Source of the DNA: DASSUC01 sp035649895
GTDB lineage: Bacteria; Actinomycetota; Actinomycetes; Mycobacteriales; Micromonosporaceae
Direction: 5' to 3'
Length of the DNA: 64,000 nucleotides
Assembly (NCBI GenBank): GCA_035649895.1
Contig: DASRIS010000191.1
Coordinates: forward strand, 7,670 to 71,669
Made by a program: the position numbers and the translations under genes. The notes under the pieces are model-generated. The model did not search any database and was not told where the DNA came from. It worked only from the letters and a program-made list of their open reading frames with translations. Positions 33,601-41,707 of this stretch are shown piece by piece (position 1 is the stretch's first letter; each line of letters begins with the position of its first letter).

Positions 33601-35046
33601 GTTGAGCCGGCCCTCGCCGAAGACGTTGTTGTTGTCGAGCGTGCCGCCACAGGTCAGGTTGTTGACGTCCGTCGCCGAGTCGTCGAGCAGGGTACGCGTG
33701 GCGGCGATGTTGCCCTTGATGCTCGGTGCCGCCGACCACATCAGCGCCACCGTGCCGGACAGGTGCGGCGACGCCATCGAGGTACCGCTGAAGTTGCCGT
33801 ACCCGCCGCCGTTGATGCTGGAGCGCACGTTCACGCCCGGCGCGGCGAGGTCCGGCTTGATCAGCGTGCCGTCCAGGTCGGACGGTCCCCGGCTGGAGAA
33901 GCTCGCGATGGTGTTGTTGATGTCGTATGCACCGGCCGAGTAGGACTGCGGGTAGTCACCGGGGGAGCCGGCGCTGCCGCAGCTCGGGCCGCTGTTGCCG
34001 TTGGAGAACGCGGGGAAGATGCCGGCCGCGACCCAGGCGTTGACGCTGGCCTGGTACCACAGGTCGCCACCGCCGCCGCCCCAGGAGTTGTTGACGATGT
34101 CGGCGTGCAGGTCCGGCCGCGGGTTGTTCCCGGTCAGGTCGGTCGGGGCCAGCACGAACTGCGCCGAGGCGAGCAGCGCGGAGTTGGAGCAGCTGCTCGA
34201 CTCGCAGCCCTTGGCAGCCATCCACTTGGCGTTGGGGGCCACGCCGATCTGGTTGGCGCCGGCGTCGTCACCGACCATCGTGCCCATCGTGTGGGTGCCG
34301 TGGTTGTTGTTGTCGCAGGGGTCGTCACCAGGGCACACGTTGGACGGGTCGAACCAGTTGTAGTTGTGGTTGAAGGTTCCGCTGCCGAGGTTGCCGCGGT
34401 ACTGCCGGACCACGGCCGGGTGGTCGAAGTCCACACCGGTGTCGATGTTGGCCACGGTGATGCCCTCGCCGCGGACCCCGAACTCCGTCCACACGCGCGG
34501 CGCCTCGATGTTGGTAAGGCCCCACTCGATCGCGTTCACGTGCGGTCCGTCGGGCTCGACCCGGGGCAGGACCACCGGGTACGCCTTCTCGGGCTCGATC
34601 TTGAGGACCTCGCTGCGAGCCGCGATCTGCGCGAGCAGGGCGCTGTCACCCTCGACCCAGACCGCATTGGAGATCCAGTACGGCTGGTAGTTGGCGCCGG
34701 CGGCGTCGAGCGCGTCGATCAGGCCGGCCTGGCTACGCTCTGCCGTACGGGCCAGCTGCTTGTAGACGTACTCGGCCTTCGCGTCCGAGCCGCTGATCCC
34801 GGCCGCGCCGGACAGGTCGGCCTGCTCGCGCAGGTAGACCAGGAACCCGGTCGAGGTCTCCTGCTGGAGCTGGTTGAGCAGCTGGCTGTCCACCGCTGCC
34901 CGAGGCCCGGCCGGACCGGCGTTCGCCGGCAGGCCGGTTGCGGCGAGGGCCATTACGGCGACCGCCGCAACGACCCCCGCTGCCCGGCTGCGCCGCCCGC
35001 CTAAGCGAGGCGGCCCGATGCCGAGCCTTTTGTAGCTATACGACAT
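30631..35046 (-). CDS. Large secreted S8 (subtilisin-like) peptidase with carboxypeptidase-regulatory-like and Kelch domains
   Basis: The 1,471-residue precursor has a signal peptide with A-x-A-type end (GLPANAGP). Residues ~50-155 look like an inhibitor-type propeptide. The S8 catalytic domain follows, with D202 (NIDTGVDFDHP), H249 (NNNHGTHTMG) and S423 (SGTSMASPHLSG). Downstream come two carboxypeptidase-regulatory-like modules (~495-660), a carbohydrate-binding/jelly-roll-like region (~675-835), a further such module, five or so Kelch repeats (~1030-1340, V-Y-V-V-G-G type) and terminal beta modules. It is exported and probably degrades extracellular proteins, with the propeller as binding platform. 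ATG at 35046 follows GGGGAGG. A strong terminator lies downstream. It is divergent from a winged-helix protein gene. Confidence 0.93.
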   Translation of the reverse strand: MSYSYKRLGIGPPRLGGRRSRAAGVVAAVAVMALAATGLPANAGPAGPRAAVDSQLLNQLQQETSTGFLVYLREQADLSGAAGISGSDAKAEYVYKQLARTAERSQAGLIDALDAAGANYQPYWISNAVWVEGDSALLAQIAARSEVLKIEPEKAYPVVLPRVEPDGPHVNAIEWGLTNIEAPRVWTEFGVRGEGITVANIDTGVDFDHPAVVRQYRGNLGSGTFNHNYNWFDPSNVCPGDDPCDNNNHGTHTMGTMVGDDAGANQIGVAPNAKWMAAKGCESSSCSNSALLASAQFVLAPTDLTGNNPRPDLHADIVNNSWGGGGGDLWYQASVNAWVAAGIFPAFSNGNSGPSCGSAGSPGDYPQSYSAGAYDINNTIASFSSRGPSDLDGTLIKPDLAAPGVNVRSSINGGGYGNFSGTSMASPHLSGTVALMWSAAPSIKGNIAATRTLLDDSATDVNNLTCGGTLDNNNVFGEGRLNAFQAVNAAPRGPTGQVAGTVTNSATGSPIAGATVSASNVSKITGADGKYTMQLPVGTYTMTARAFGYATGTATVTVVADTVTTQDFALTPLPSVTVSGTVTDGSGKGWPLYAKIEIAGRPGGPVFTNPATGAYSFTIPNNTTYQLTTTAIYPGYQTVVQSVPVGGSDLVHNIAVPVDPACTANGYAVAFGTPAISEPFDTTSTPAGWSVVNRTTTGGWRFDDPDNRGNLTGGTGNFAIMDSDFFGSGRSQDSDLVTPAMDLSGMPAPYVRFNSDYRAFSNSIVDIDVSVDGGANWTNVWKQTTVSLRGPRQEVVPLGPTAAGATNVTLRFRMRGTFAWWWEVDNVEVLNRACVPQPGGLVVGFTSDRTTGAPLNGVTVTSDDNPANTAVSAATPDDPNIPDGFYWFFSSLTGPHPVTASKSLYQSQTKTVTIVDNGTVREDFSLGAGRVLVAPTSLDVTVPYGSSRTGQLTFTNTGTAPAQVQLLERSGGFEMLSRLQGAQLVMHQVAGGVSKGMTGTPLAGVTGASPQIDPAWTTIANYPATVMDNVAATNDGKVYVVGGATGTTNPTRATVYDPDTNAWTALPNLPVGRAKPAAAFVNGKLYVFGGWASGGVPVNTVAVFDPAANSWTTLPGVTNPAPAAAAGIAVANDKIYLIGGCLNSSCTTSDKTVVFDPASGSFTTGAAYPHAVAWASCGGISGRVYCAGGVDAASFRDAHVYNPTSNTWSPAANMPLDLWGSAHSSANGMLIVAGGVTDNFTTVTNRAVMFDPIANTWSNLPNAQLARYRGAGACGFFKIGGASGGFTGTNSSEKLGGLNQCEETTDVRWLSEAPATFTLAPGASQVVTVTFTATSAVGVLQPGTYTAQIGVRTDTPHTIAPIPVTMRVKPPDSWGKLTGTVMGQTCGGDTVPVPAFIRINEALNPERGVSITAGQDGKYGWWLPFGRYDVIVSKDGWASQSVLVRIDRGTVLTKNFLLQPFEPCPTMLGGV

Positions 35047-35333
35047 TCTACCTCCCCTGATCTACAGATAGTCCCAGATTGTCCGAGACCACTGAGATAC
35101 GCGAAGACGCCGTGTTTCACGTGCGGGTCGGTGCACGGACGGCGCCCCTGAGTCATGCTCCGAGTCTGTAATGGTGACGATCAATGGCCCCAAACGGGCA
35201 GTTCATGGGCAGTACTCGGGCTGGTCTATGGCTGGCTCCTGCCGGGCCTGCCACAAAGATTGAGATCATGGTTGACCACGGCACCCGGGATGCGATTACC
35301 TGAACTCTCATCCGGCCGGGGGCAGGGGTTTCC

Positions 35334-35858
35334 ATGGCTACCAGCGATGTGCCGCTCGTCGTGTGCATCACGCCGGACGTCGGGGCCCGTGAGCGGCTGG
35401 CCCGCCGGCTCGACGACTGCGGGATCGTCCTCATGGTGTCCGACGTGGATGAGCTGCGGGCGGTCTTCTGCCCGTCCGGCCAGGCCGAGTGGGCCACGCC
35501 CGAGCAGTTCGGCGTGCTGGACCTGCCCGGCGACGGAGCGGCGGCCTACCCCGACGCGGTGCGCACCCTCGGCGACCTGGTCATCGACCCGACCCGGCAC
35601 CGGGTGACCTGGCAGGGCATACCGGTGCCGCTCACCCGGCTGGAGTGGGACCTGCTCGGCAGCCTGGCCTCCCCGCCGGTCACCGTCTGGACCTACGAGC
35701 GCCTCTTCGGCGAGGTGTGGGGCAGCTCCTACCTCGGCGACACGTCGATCCTGCACTCGGCGGTCAAGCGGCTGCGGCGCAAGCTGCGGGCGGCCGGTGA
35801 CGGGGTGGCGGTGGAGACCGTCCGGGGGGTCGGCTACCGCCTCGCCCTGGCGAACTGA
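35334..35858 (+). CDS. OmpR-type winged-helix DNA-binding protein with degenerate receiver
   Basis: The 174-residue protein has a C-terminal winged helix of the response-regulator class (IPVPLTRLEWDLLGSLASPP, then SILHSAVKRLRRKLRAAG and VRGVGYRLA). The first ~80 residues occupy the receiver position but are too short and lack the phospho-acceptor Asp pattern. It probably binds DNA without phosphorylation. ATG at 35334 follows AGGGG. It is divergent from the S8 protease gene, a natural regulatory target, although nothing in the sequence proves this. Confidence 0.85.
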   Translation: MATSDVPLVVCITPDVGARERLARRLDDCGIVLMVSDVDELRAVFCPSGQAEWATPEQFGVLDLPGDGAAAYPDAVRTLGDLVIDPTRHRVTWQGIPVPLTRLEWDLLGSLASPPVTVWTYERLFGEVWGSSYLGDTSILHSAVKRLRRKLRAAGDGVAVETVRGVGYRLALAN

Positions 35859-35880
35859 CCGGCCGGCGCCTGCCGCCACG

Positions 35881-35940
35881 GCCGGCCGTGGTCAGCCGTA
35901 GCCGGCCGTGGTCAGCCGTAGCCGGTTGGGGTCAGCAGTA
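35881..35940. repeat. 20-bp tandem repeat, three copies, reaching into a gene end
   Basis: GCCGGCCGTGGTCAGCCGTA is present twice (35881-35900, 35901-35920), followed by a diverged third copy at 35921-35940 that contains the stop codon of the aminotransferase gene. Confidence 0.85.
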
Positions 35941-36843
35941 GCCGAGCAGGTCACGCAGGCGCGCGGTGTCCAGCGCCGGGCGGAGGGGCACCCCGTCCAG
36001 GGCGCGGATCTCGGCGATGCCCCGCACCGAGGAGAGCAGCCAGGCACCGTCCAGCTCGGACAGCCGCCCCGGCGCCACCATCTCCTCGTCCGCCCGCAGC
36101 CCCAGGGCCGGCGCCACCTGGTCCAGCAGGTAGCGGGCGGTCGTGCCGGGCAGGATCCCGGTCGCCTCGGCGGGCACCGTGACCAGCCGGTCACCATCCC
36201 GCCAGACCAGCGTCGAGGTGGGCGCCTCCAGCGCGTACCCGTCCGTGGAGACCCACAGCACGTCCTCGGCGCCGACCGACTGCGCGTGCCGCAGCGAGGC
36301 CATGTTCACCGCGTACGACAGCGTCTTGGCCCCGCCCAGCAGCCACGGCGCGGCCGGCCGCCAGCGCGCGGCGACGCCGAGCGGGACGGTCACCACCGCC
36401 ACGCCCTCGTGGCGGGCCCGCCGGGTCTCCGGCCCGACCGGTCCGATCGTGGCGAAGACGGTCGCCGCGCCCGGCGCGCTCGCGGTGCCCCGGGTGGCGT
36501 CCTCGGTGCCGCGGGTGCACACCAGGCGCAGCGCCCCCTCGACCCCCGCCGGCCACGCCGCGCACGCCTCGGCGGACAGCCCGGCCAGGGCTTCCCGCGC
36601 CGGCAGCGCCAGCTCCAGCCGCGCGGCCGAGCGGCCCATCCGGGCCAGGTGCTCGTCCAGCAGCCAGGGCACGCCGTCGCGTACGTGGAGGGTCTCGAAC
36701 ACCCCGTCCCCTCGCAGCACGCCGAGGTCATGCCCGCGCAGGATCGGTGTCTCGGCCGGCACCACGCCGGTGCCAAGCACGGCCACCACCCGGTCCGTAC
36801 CCGCCGCCCGATCCGCATACGTCGCCCGATCCGCATCCGCCAC
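35932..36843 (-). CDS. pabC: Class IV aminotransferase, likely aminodeoxychorismate lyase
   Basis: A 303-residue PLP enzyme of fold type IV. It shows LRGDGVFETLHVRDGVPWLL near the start, the PLP lysine in GGAKTLSYAVN, and the phosphate-binding TGILPGTTARYLLD. This layout matches PabC (4-amino-4-deoxychorismate to p-aminobenzoate, folate pathway); branched-chain or D-amino acid aminotransferase cannot be ruled out. The N-terminal ~17 residues are encoded by a repeated sequence (GATCGGGCG-type units). It is divergent from the Fur gene. Confidence 0.82.
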   Translation of the reverse strand: MADADRATYADRAAGTDRVVAVLGTGVVPAETPILRGHDLGVLRGDGVFETLHVRDGVPWLLDEHLARMGRSAARLELALPAREALAGLSAEACAAWPAGVEGALRLVCTRGTEDATRGTASAPGAATVFATIGPVGPETRRARHEGVAVVTVPLGVAARWRPAAPWLLGGAKTLSYAVNMASLRHAQSVGAEDVLWVSTDGYALEAPTSTLVWRDGDRLVTVPAEATGILPGTTARYLLDQVAPALGLRADEEMVAPGRLSELDGAWLLSSVRGIAEIRALDGVPLRPALDTARLRDLLGYC

Positions 36844-36896
36844 GCCGGCAGCCTAACCCGCGCGGGGCGCGCCTTGGCCCGACCTAGGATCGCATC

Positions 36897-37319
36897 ATGG
36901 CCTCCACGTCGCTGGCGCACCTGCTGCGGGCCCGCGGGCTGCGGGTGACCGCCCAGCGCCAGCTGATCCTGGAGGCGGTGCACGGCTTGGGCCACGCAAC
37001 GCCGGAGCAGGTCCTCGCGGCAGTCCGTGAGGTGGCGGCCGGCGTCAACATCACCACCGTCTACCGCACTCTTGAGCTTCTCGAGGAGCTGGGCCTGGTG
37101 ACCCACACGCACCTGTCGCACGGCTCCCCGACCTACCACGCGGCCGGCGAGGAGCAGCATGTGCACCTGGTGTGCCGGGGCTGCGGCGCGGTCGACGAGG
37201 TGGCGCCCGAGCTGCTGCGCCCGCTCGCCGAGCAGCTGGTCCGGCAGCAGGGGTTCGAGGTGGACATCCACCACGTGGCGCTGTTCGGCCTCTGCGCGAC
37301 GTGCGGAGCCGGGGAATGA
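36897..37319 (+). CDS. Fur family transcriptional regulator
   Basis: A 140-residue Fur protein. The winged helix is RGLRVTAQRQLILEAVHGLGHATPEQV with recognition part NITTVYRTLELLEELGLV. The metal-binding parts are HLSHGSPTYHAAGEEQHVHLVC and CGAC-type ends (CRGCG; CATCG), giving a structural zinc site. It may be a PerR-, Fur- or Nur-type sensor; which metal it senses cannot be told. It is divergent from pabC and followed by ygfZ 22 bases later. Confidence 0.9.
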   Translation: MASTSLAHLLRARGLRVTAQRQLILEAVHGLGHATPEQVLAAVREVAAGVNITTVYRTLELLEELGLVTHTHLSHGSPTYHAAGEEQHVHLVCRGCGAVDEVAPELLRPLAEQLVRQQGFEVDIHHVALFGLCATCGAGE

Positions 37320-37341
37320 CCCCGCGCCTCGGGGCGCGGCG

Positions 37342-38409
37342 ATGAGCGCCGTCCCCGTCGGGCTGCTCGACCCCACCTCGCCGGATGCGCCGGCCGCCGC
37401 CCACTTCGGCGACCCGCTGCGCGAGCAGCGCACGCTCGCCTCGGCGGTGGGCGTGGTGGACCGCTCGCACCGGGGCGTGCTGGCGGTGCCCGGCGCCGAC
37501 CGGCTCACCTGGCTGCACAGCCTCACCACGCAGCACGTGTCCACGCTCGCCCCGCACCAGGGCACCGAGCTGCTCGTGCTCTCGCCGCACGGGCACATCG
37601 AGCACCACGCGATGGTGACCGACGACGGCGCGACGACCTGGCTGGACGTGGAGCCGGGCGCGGCGCCCGAGCTGCTTGCGTTCCTGGACCGGATGCGGTT
37701 CATGATGCGTGTCGAACCGGCCGACGCCACCGCCGGGTGGGCACTGCTGTCGCTGGCCGGCCCGGCCGCGCCAGAGGCGGTCGCGGTGCTGGGCGCCGGT
37801 ACGCTGCGGGACCCGGATGTGGTCGCGCCGCCCGGCCCGAAGTTCGCCGCCGGCTCCGTGCCGGTCCGCCCCACCTCCGGGTACGACGTCAGCCCGCTCC
37901 CCGGCACCGGCGGGTGGGCCCGGCGGGGCACGCTCGGCGTGGACCTGCTCGTGCCCCGGGCCGCGCGGGACGACGTGCTCGCCACCCTGGCGGTGCCCCG
38001 GTGCGGCGTGTGGGCGTACGAGGCGCTGCGGGTCGCGGCCCGGGTGCCCCGGCTCGGGTTCGAGACCGACCACCGCACGCTGCCGGCCGAGGTGGGCTGG
38101 CTGGCCGCCGCGGTGCACCTGGAGAAGGGCTGCTACCGGGGCCAGGAGACGGTGGCCCGGGTGCACCACCTCGGGCGCCCGCCGCGCCGGCTCGTACTGC
38201 TGCACCTGGACGGGGTGAGCACCGACCACCCGCCGCCGCGGCACACCCCGGTGACCACGCCGGACGGGCGCGCGGTGGGGTTCGTGGGCACCGCGCTGCG
38301 CCACTTCGAGCTGGGCATGGTCGCCCTCGCCCTGCTGCGGCGCTCGGTCCCGGACGACGCGCCGCTGCGGGTGGCCGGCGCCGCGGCAGCGGTCGATGCG
38401 GAGCTTTAG
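37342..38409 (+). CDS. ygfZ: Folate-binding YgfZ/GcvT-like protein
   Basis: A 355-residue protein with the GcvT fold and the YgfZ signature KGCYRGQETVARVHHLGRP, in which the cysteine is essential in characterised homologues. YgfZ proteins are tetrahydrofolate-dependent factors that assist synthesis or repair of certain Fe-S clusters. ATG at 37342 follows the Fur stop by 22 bases. Length is normal for actinobacterial members. Confidence 0.92.
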   Translation: MSAVPVGLLDPTSPDAPAAAHFGDPLREQRTLASAVGVVDRSHRGVLAVPGADRLTWLHSLTTQHVSTLAPHQGTELLVLSPHGHIEHHAMVTDDGATTWLDVEPGAAPELLAFLDRMRFMMRVEPADATAGWALLSLAGPAAPEAVAVLGAGTLRDPDVVAPPGPKFAAGSVPVRPTSGYDVSPLPGTGGWARRGTLGVDLLVPRAARDDVLATLAVPRCGVWAYEALRVAARVPRLGFETDHRTLPAEVGWLAAAVHLEKGCYRGQETVARVHHLGRPPRRLVLLHLDGVSTDHPPPRHTPVTTPDGRAVGFVGTALRHFELGMVALALLRRSVPDDAPLRVAGAAAAVDAEL

Positions 38410-38431
38410 CGGCTCGTGCGAGGATCCGGGC

Positions 38432-39274
38432 ATGACCGCAGGAACGCTCATAACGGTCGCGCCGACCGGTGCTGAGCTGAGCAAGACCGACATGCCGGCG
38501 CTGCCGGTCACCCTCGACGAGCTGGTCACCACCGCCAAGGAGTGCGAGGCGCTCGGCGCCAGCGTGATCCACGTGCACATCCGCGACGACCAGGCGCAGC
38601 CAACCCTTGACCTGGGGCGGCTGCGCGCCACCGTCGCGGCGCTGCGCGGCGCCACCGGCCTGGTGGTGCAGCTGAGCAGCGGCGGTGCGGTGACCGACCC
38701 GGAGGCCGACCGGCTGGCGGTGCTGGACGCCGCGCCCGACATGGCCTCGTGCACGATGGGCACGGTCAACTTCGGCGACGACGTGTTCCTCAACCGGTGG
38801 CAGTTCGTGGTGGAGCTGCACACCCGCATGCAGGAGCGGGGTGTCGTGCCGGAGTACGAGATCTTCGACCTCGGCCACCTGGCCGCGCTCGAGCGGCTGC
38901 TCAGCAGGTACGGCCTGCCCGCCGGCGGCCATGTGCACGTCGACCTGGTGATGGGCGTGCCGGGCGGCATGGCGGGCACTGCGGAGACCCTGGTCGCGTG
39001 CAAGCACGCAATGCGCGACCTGCCGGCCGGCACCACGTTCTCCGCCACCGGCATCGGCCGCACCTCGGTCCCGGTGCTGCTCGCCTCGCTCGCGGCAGGC
39101 GGTCACCTGCGGGTCGGCCTGGAGGACACGGTCAGCTACGCCAAGGGGCAGCCGGTCGACTCGAACATGCAGCTGGTCGCCAGGGCCGTCGCCTTTGCCA
39201 AGCTGGCGCAGCGCCCGCCGCTCACCCCGGACGAGGCGCGCCAGCTCCTGGGCATCCGCCCGCGCGTGGCCTGA
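38432..39274 (+). CDS. BKACE family (beta-keto acid cleavage enzyme, DUF849)
   Basis: A 280-residue TIM-barrel protein. It has the BKACE pattern: TVAPTGAELSK at the start (P-x-G-A region), SVIHVHIRDDQAQPTLD with the zinc-binding H-x-H, HVHVDLVMGVPGGM, and GHLRVGLEDTVSYAKGQPVDSN at the end. Members cleave beta-keto acids with acetyl-CoA, giving acetoacetate or related products and an acyl-CoA, as in lysine fermentation or carnitine degradation; the substrate here is unknown. It starts 22 bases after ygfZ and precedes an asparaginase gene, so it may be part of a core operon. Confidence 0.9.
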   Translation: MTAGTLITVAPTGAELSKTDMPALPVTLDELVTTAKECEALGASVIHVHIRDDQAQPTLDLGRLRATVAALRGATGLVVQLSSGGAVTDPEADRLAVLDAAPDMASCTMGTVNFGDDVFLNRWQFVVELHTRMQERGVVPEYEIFDLGHLAALERLLSRYGLPAGGHVHVDLVMGVPGGMAGTAETLVACKHAMRDLPAGTTFSATGIGRTSVPVLLASLAAGGHLRVGLEDTVSYAKGQPVDSNMQLVARAVAFAKLAQRPPLTPDEARQLLGIRPRVA

Positions 39275-39277
39275 GCC

Positions 39278-40243
39278 GTGGCAGGCGCGTACCAGGGTGG
39301 GCCGGTGCTCGCCGAGGTCGTGCGCTCCGGCTTCGTGGAGAGCCGGCACCGCGGGTCCGTGGTGGCGCTCGGACCGGACGGCGCCCTGGTCGCCGAGGTC
39401 GGGGATGTTCGCGCCCCGGTCTTCCCCCGCTCCGCGAACAAGCCGTTGCAGGCCGTCGGCATGCTGCGGGCAGGGCTGCGCCTGGCCGACCCGGCCGACC
39501 TGGCCGTGGTGTGCGCCAGCCACTCCGGCGAGCCGGAGCACCTGGACCGGGTCGCCGCCATGCTGGACCGGGCCGGGCTGCAGGAGGACCAGCTGCGGTG
39601 CCCGCCGGACTGGCCGATCGGCGAGCAGGCCCGGTGGGACTGGCTGCGCTCCGGTGCTCCTCGCCGCCGGATCGCGATGAACTGCTCCGGCAAGCACACC
39701 GGCATGCTGCTGACCTGCCTCGCGGCCGGCTGGCCCGGCGAGGGCTACTGGGTGCCGGAGCACCCGTTGCAGCGGCACCTGGGCGCGGTCGTCGAGGAGC
39801 TGTGCGGGGAGCGCGCGGAGGCGGTGGGCGTGGACGGGTGCGGCGCGGCGCTCTTTTCGATGTCGCTGGCCGCGCTCGCCAGCGGGTTCCTCCGGCTGGT
39901 CACGGCTGGTCAGTCCACGCTGGAGCGTACGGTCGCCGATGCCATGCGGGCCTACCCGCACCTGGTGGGCGGGGCGGGCCCGGAGCGGGAGGACAGCCGG
40001 CTGATGGCCGGCGTACCGGGGCTGCTGGCCAAGGGCGGGGCCGAAGGCGTGCTCGCGGTCGCGCTGCCCGGCATGGGTGCCGTGGCGCTGAAGGTGGACG
40101 ACGGGGCCAAGCGGCCGGTCGGCGCGGTCGCCGTGGCCGTCCTGCGCCGCCTCGGCGTGCGGGCGCCGGTCCTTGACGAGCTGGCCAGCCCGCGGGTGCT
40201 CGGCGGCGGCGAGCCGGTGGGCGAGGTCCGGGTAGTGGGGTAG
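39278..40243 (+). CDS. Asparaginase (asparaginase II/thermolabile type)
   Basis: A 321-residue protein of the asparaginase II family, different from the classical type I/II Thr-Thr enzymes. Diagnostic stretches are RSGFVESRHRGSVVAL, PVFPRSANKPLQAVGMLRAG, MNCSGKHTGMLLTCLA and VGVDGCGAALFSMSLAALA. Such enzymes hydrolyse L-asparagine to aspartate and ammonia. The GTG at 39278 is three bases after the BKACE stop. A palindrome marks the start of the next promoter region. Confidence 0.9.
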   Translation: MAGAYQGGPVLAEVVRSGFVESRHRGSVVALGPDGALVAEVGDVRAPVFPRSANKPLQAVGMLRAGLRLADPADLAVVCASHSGEPEHLDRVAAMLDRAGLQEDQLRCPPDWPIGEQARWDWLRSGAPRRRIAMNCSGKHTGMLLTCLAAGWPGEGYWVPEHPLQRHLGAVVEELCGERAEAVGVDGCGAALFSMSLAALASGFLRLVTAGQSTLERTVADAMRAYPHLVGGAGPEREDSRLMAGVPGLLAKGGAEGVLAVALPGMGAVALKVDDGAKRPVGAVAVAVLRRLGVRAPVLDELASPRVLGGGEPVGEVRVVG

Positions 40244-40246
40244 CTC

Positions 40247-40266
40247 ACGCTAGCTAGAGCTAGCGT
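40247..40266. promoter_or_regulatory. 20-bp perfect palindrome, candidate operator
   Basis: ACGCTAGCT and AGCTAGCGT are exact inverted copies with two bases between them. The palindrome lies ~40 bases upstream of the XRE regulator start, next to a -10-like TAGCGT ahead of the GTG. It is a good candidate for autoregulation by that protein. Confidence 0.6.
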
Positions 40267-40307
40267 TTGTTTGCTTTTGCAAGCACACCAGGACTAGCGT
40301 CCTAGGC

Positions 40308-40793
40308 GTGAACCCACCTCGGGACCTGCCCCGCGACATCGGCTCGTTCATCCGTGAGCTGCGCCGTGGCGCGCAGATCTCGCTGCGCGAGCTCGCCGAC
40401 CGGGCCGGAGTGAGCAACCCGTACCTCAGCCAGATCGAGCGCGGCCTGCGCAAGCCCAGCGCCGAGGTGCTCCAGCAGCTCGCCAGCGCACTGCGGGTCT
40501 CCACCCCGCTGATGTACCTGCGGGCGGGCCTGCTGGACGGCAAGGAGGGCCAGGACGTGCTGGCCGCGATCGCGGCCGACCCGGACCTGACCCTCGCCCA
40601 GAAGCAGTCCCTCACGCAGATCTACGAGACGTTCCGCCGTGAGAACGCCCGCACCGGGCAGCCGAGCCCGGCCGGTGCCGACGAGGCCGCTGACGCCGGT
40701 GCCGTCTTCGACGCCGACGCAGATCCCGGCGTCGACGCTGACGACGACGTTGATGGCGACGCGGGCCGTAAGGATGAGAAGGAGAACCGATGA
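40308..40793 (+). CDS. XRE family transcriptional regulator
   Basis: The 161-residue protein has an HTH at ~12-65: FIRELRRGAQISLRELADRAG, then VSNPYLSQIERGLRKPSAEVL. The region after residue ~85 is linker plus an acidic tail rich in Asp and Ala (DADADPGVDADDDVDGD). The GTG at 40308 has a -10-like hexamer ~8-12 bases upstream and no Shine-Dalgarno, which suggests a leaderless message. It overlaps the next gene by four bases. The pair XRE plus heparin-binding-hemagglutinin-like protein is common in actinobacteria. Confidence 0.9.
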   Translation: MNPPRDLPRDIGSFIRELRRGAQISLRELADRAGVSNPYLSQIERGLRKPSAEVLQQLASALRVSTPLMYLRAGLLDGKEGQDVLAAIAADPDLTLAQKQSLTQIYETFRRENARTGQPSPAGADEAADAGAVFDADADPGVDADDDVDGDAGRKDEKENR

Positions 40794-41326
40794 CCACCAG
40801 CCGGACCAAGCCGAAGCTTCCCGCACCGATCTACGCCGCCGCAGGCGCCGGCGACCTTGCGTACCGCCGCCTGCGCGCGCTGGCGCCCAAGGCCGGCGAG
40901 CTGCACCTGCGTGACGAGCTGGGCAAGGTGCGCGAGCGCACCCGCCGCGGCGCCCAGTCGTTCCTCGGCTCCGCCCAGGCTGGCGCCCAGGCCGCCCAGC
41001 ACCGCGCCGCCGCCGTCTACACCGACCTGGTGCAGCACGGCAAGCGCGTCGTGGCCGGCGAGACCGGCTACACCTCGCCCACGGCAAAGCCGGCCCCGAT
41101 CGAGCCGGCCGCCATGGCCGAGCCCGTCCCCCCGGTGACGCCGTCCTCTTCGGTGACGCCGTCCTCTTCGGTCACGCCGGTCCCGGCCGGCGAGCCGGCC
41201 GTTGAGGAGGAGCCGGTCCCGGCAGTGGTTGAGCCGGCCCCGGCCGAGGCGGTCGAGGCCATGGCGACGGTGGCCGAGGCGGCCAGCCGTCCGGCCAAGA
41301 AGAACCGGTCGACCACGGCCGGGTAA
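40790..41326 (+). CDS. Ala/Pro-rich, heparin-binding-hemagglutinin-like protein
   Basis: A 178-residue protein: a helical N-terminal part (PAPIYAAAGAGDLAYRRLRALA, then RERTRRGAQSFLGSAQAGAQ) and a Pro/Val/Glu-rich tail with a short repeat (TPSSSVTPSSSV). The design resembles HbhA of mycobacteria, a coiled-coil surface protein with a Lys/Pro/Ala-rich end, though the tail here is acidic rather than Lys-rich. No signal peptide is seen. ATGA overlap with the XRE gene indicates coupling. Confidence 0.7.
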   Translation: MTTSRTKPKLPAPIYAAAGAGDLAYRRLRALAPKAGELHLRDELGKVRERTRRGAQSFLGSAQAGAQAAQHRAAAVYTDLVQHGKRVVAGETGYTSPTAKPAPIEPAAMAEPVPPVTPSSSVTPSSSVTPVPAGEPAVEEEPVPAVVEPAPAEAVEAMATVAEAASRPAKKNRSTTAG

Positions 41327-41389
41327 CACCCTCCGCGGTGCGGCTGGCGCGCTGCGCGCGCTGGCCGCACCGCGGCATAAGCTCGACCC

Positions 41390-41707
41390 ATGGCCCTCGC
41401 TGCGCCGCTCTTCTACACCACCGTCGTGTACGTGATCAACCTTGTGCTCCTCTTCGTCACGCTGGGCGTGACGCTGTGGGCGTTCATCCACTGCCTGCTG
41501 CAGCGGGCCGATGCCTTCCCCGCCATCGGCACCCTGCCCAAGGGGGCCTGGCTGGCCATCATCGGCATCTCGCTGCTGCTCTCACTGCTGTTCCGCTCGG
41601 GACCGCTGGGCCTGTTCACCTTCATCGCCGTCATCGCCTCAGCCGTGTACCTGCTGGATGTGCGCCCGGCACTACGCGACGCCACCGGCGGCAAAGGCCC
41701 GTGGTGA
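41390..41707 (+). CDS. DUF2516 membrane protein
   Basis: A 105-residue membrane protein with three predicted helices (LFYTTVVYVINLVLLFVTLG; LAIIGISLLLSLLF; LFTFIAVIASAVYLLDV). It matches DUF2516, an actinobacterial family of unknown function. Its stop overlaps the start of the hydrolase gene as GTGA. Confidence 0.88.
   Translation: MALAAPLFYTTVVYVINLVLLFVTLGVTLWAFIHCLLQRADAFPAIGTLPKGAWLAIIGISLLLSLLFRSGPLGLFTFIAVIASAVYLLDVRPALRDATGGKGPW

Noticed and set aside
30976..35004. 1,342-codon plus-strand frame opposite the S8 protease
   Set aside because: Antisense shadow: His/Arg/Gly-rich, no domain, no start signal. The minus-strand frame has a complete S8 catalytic triad.
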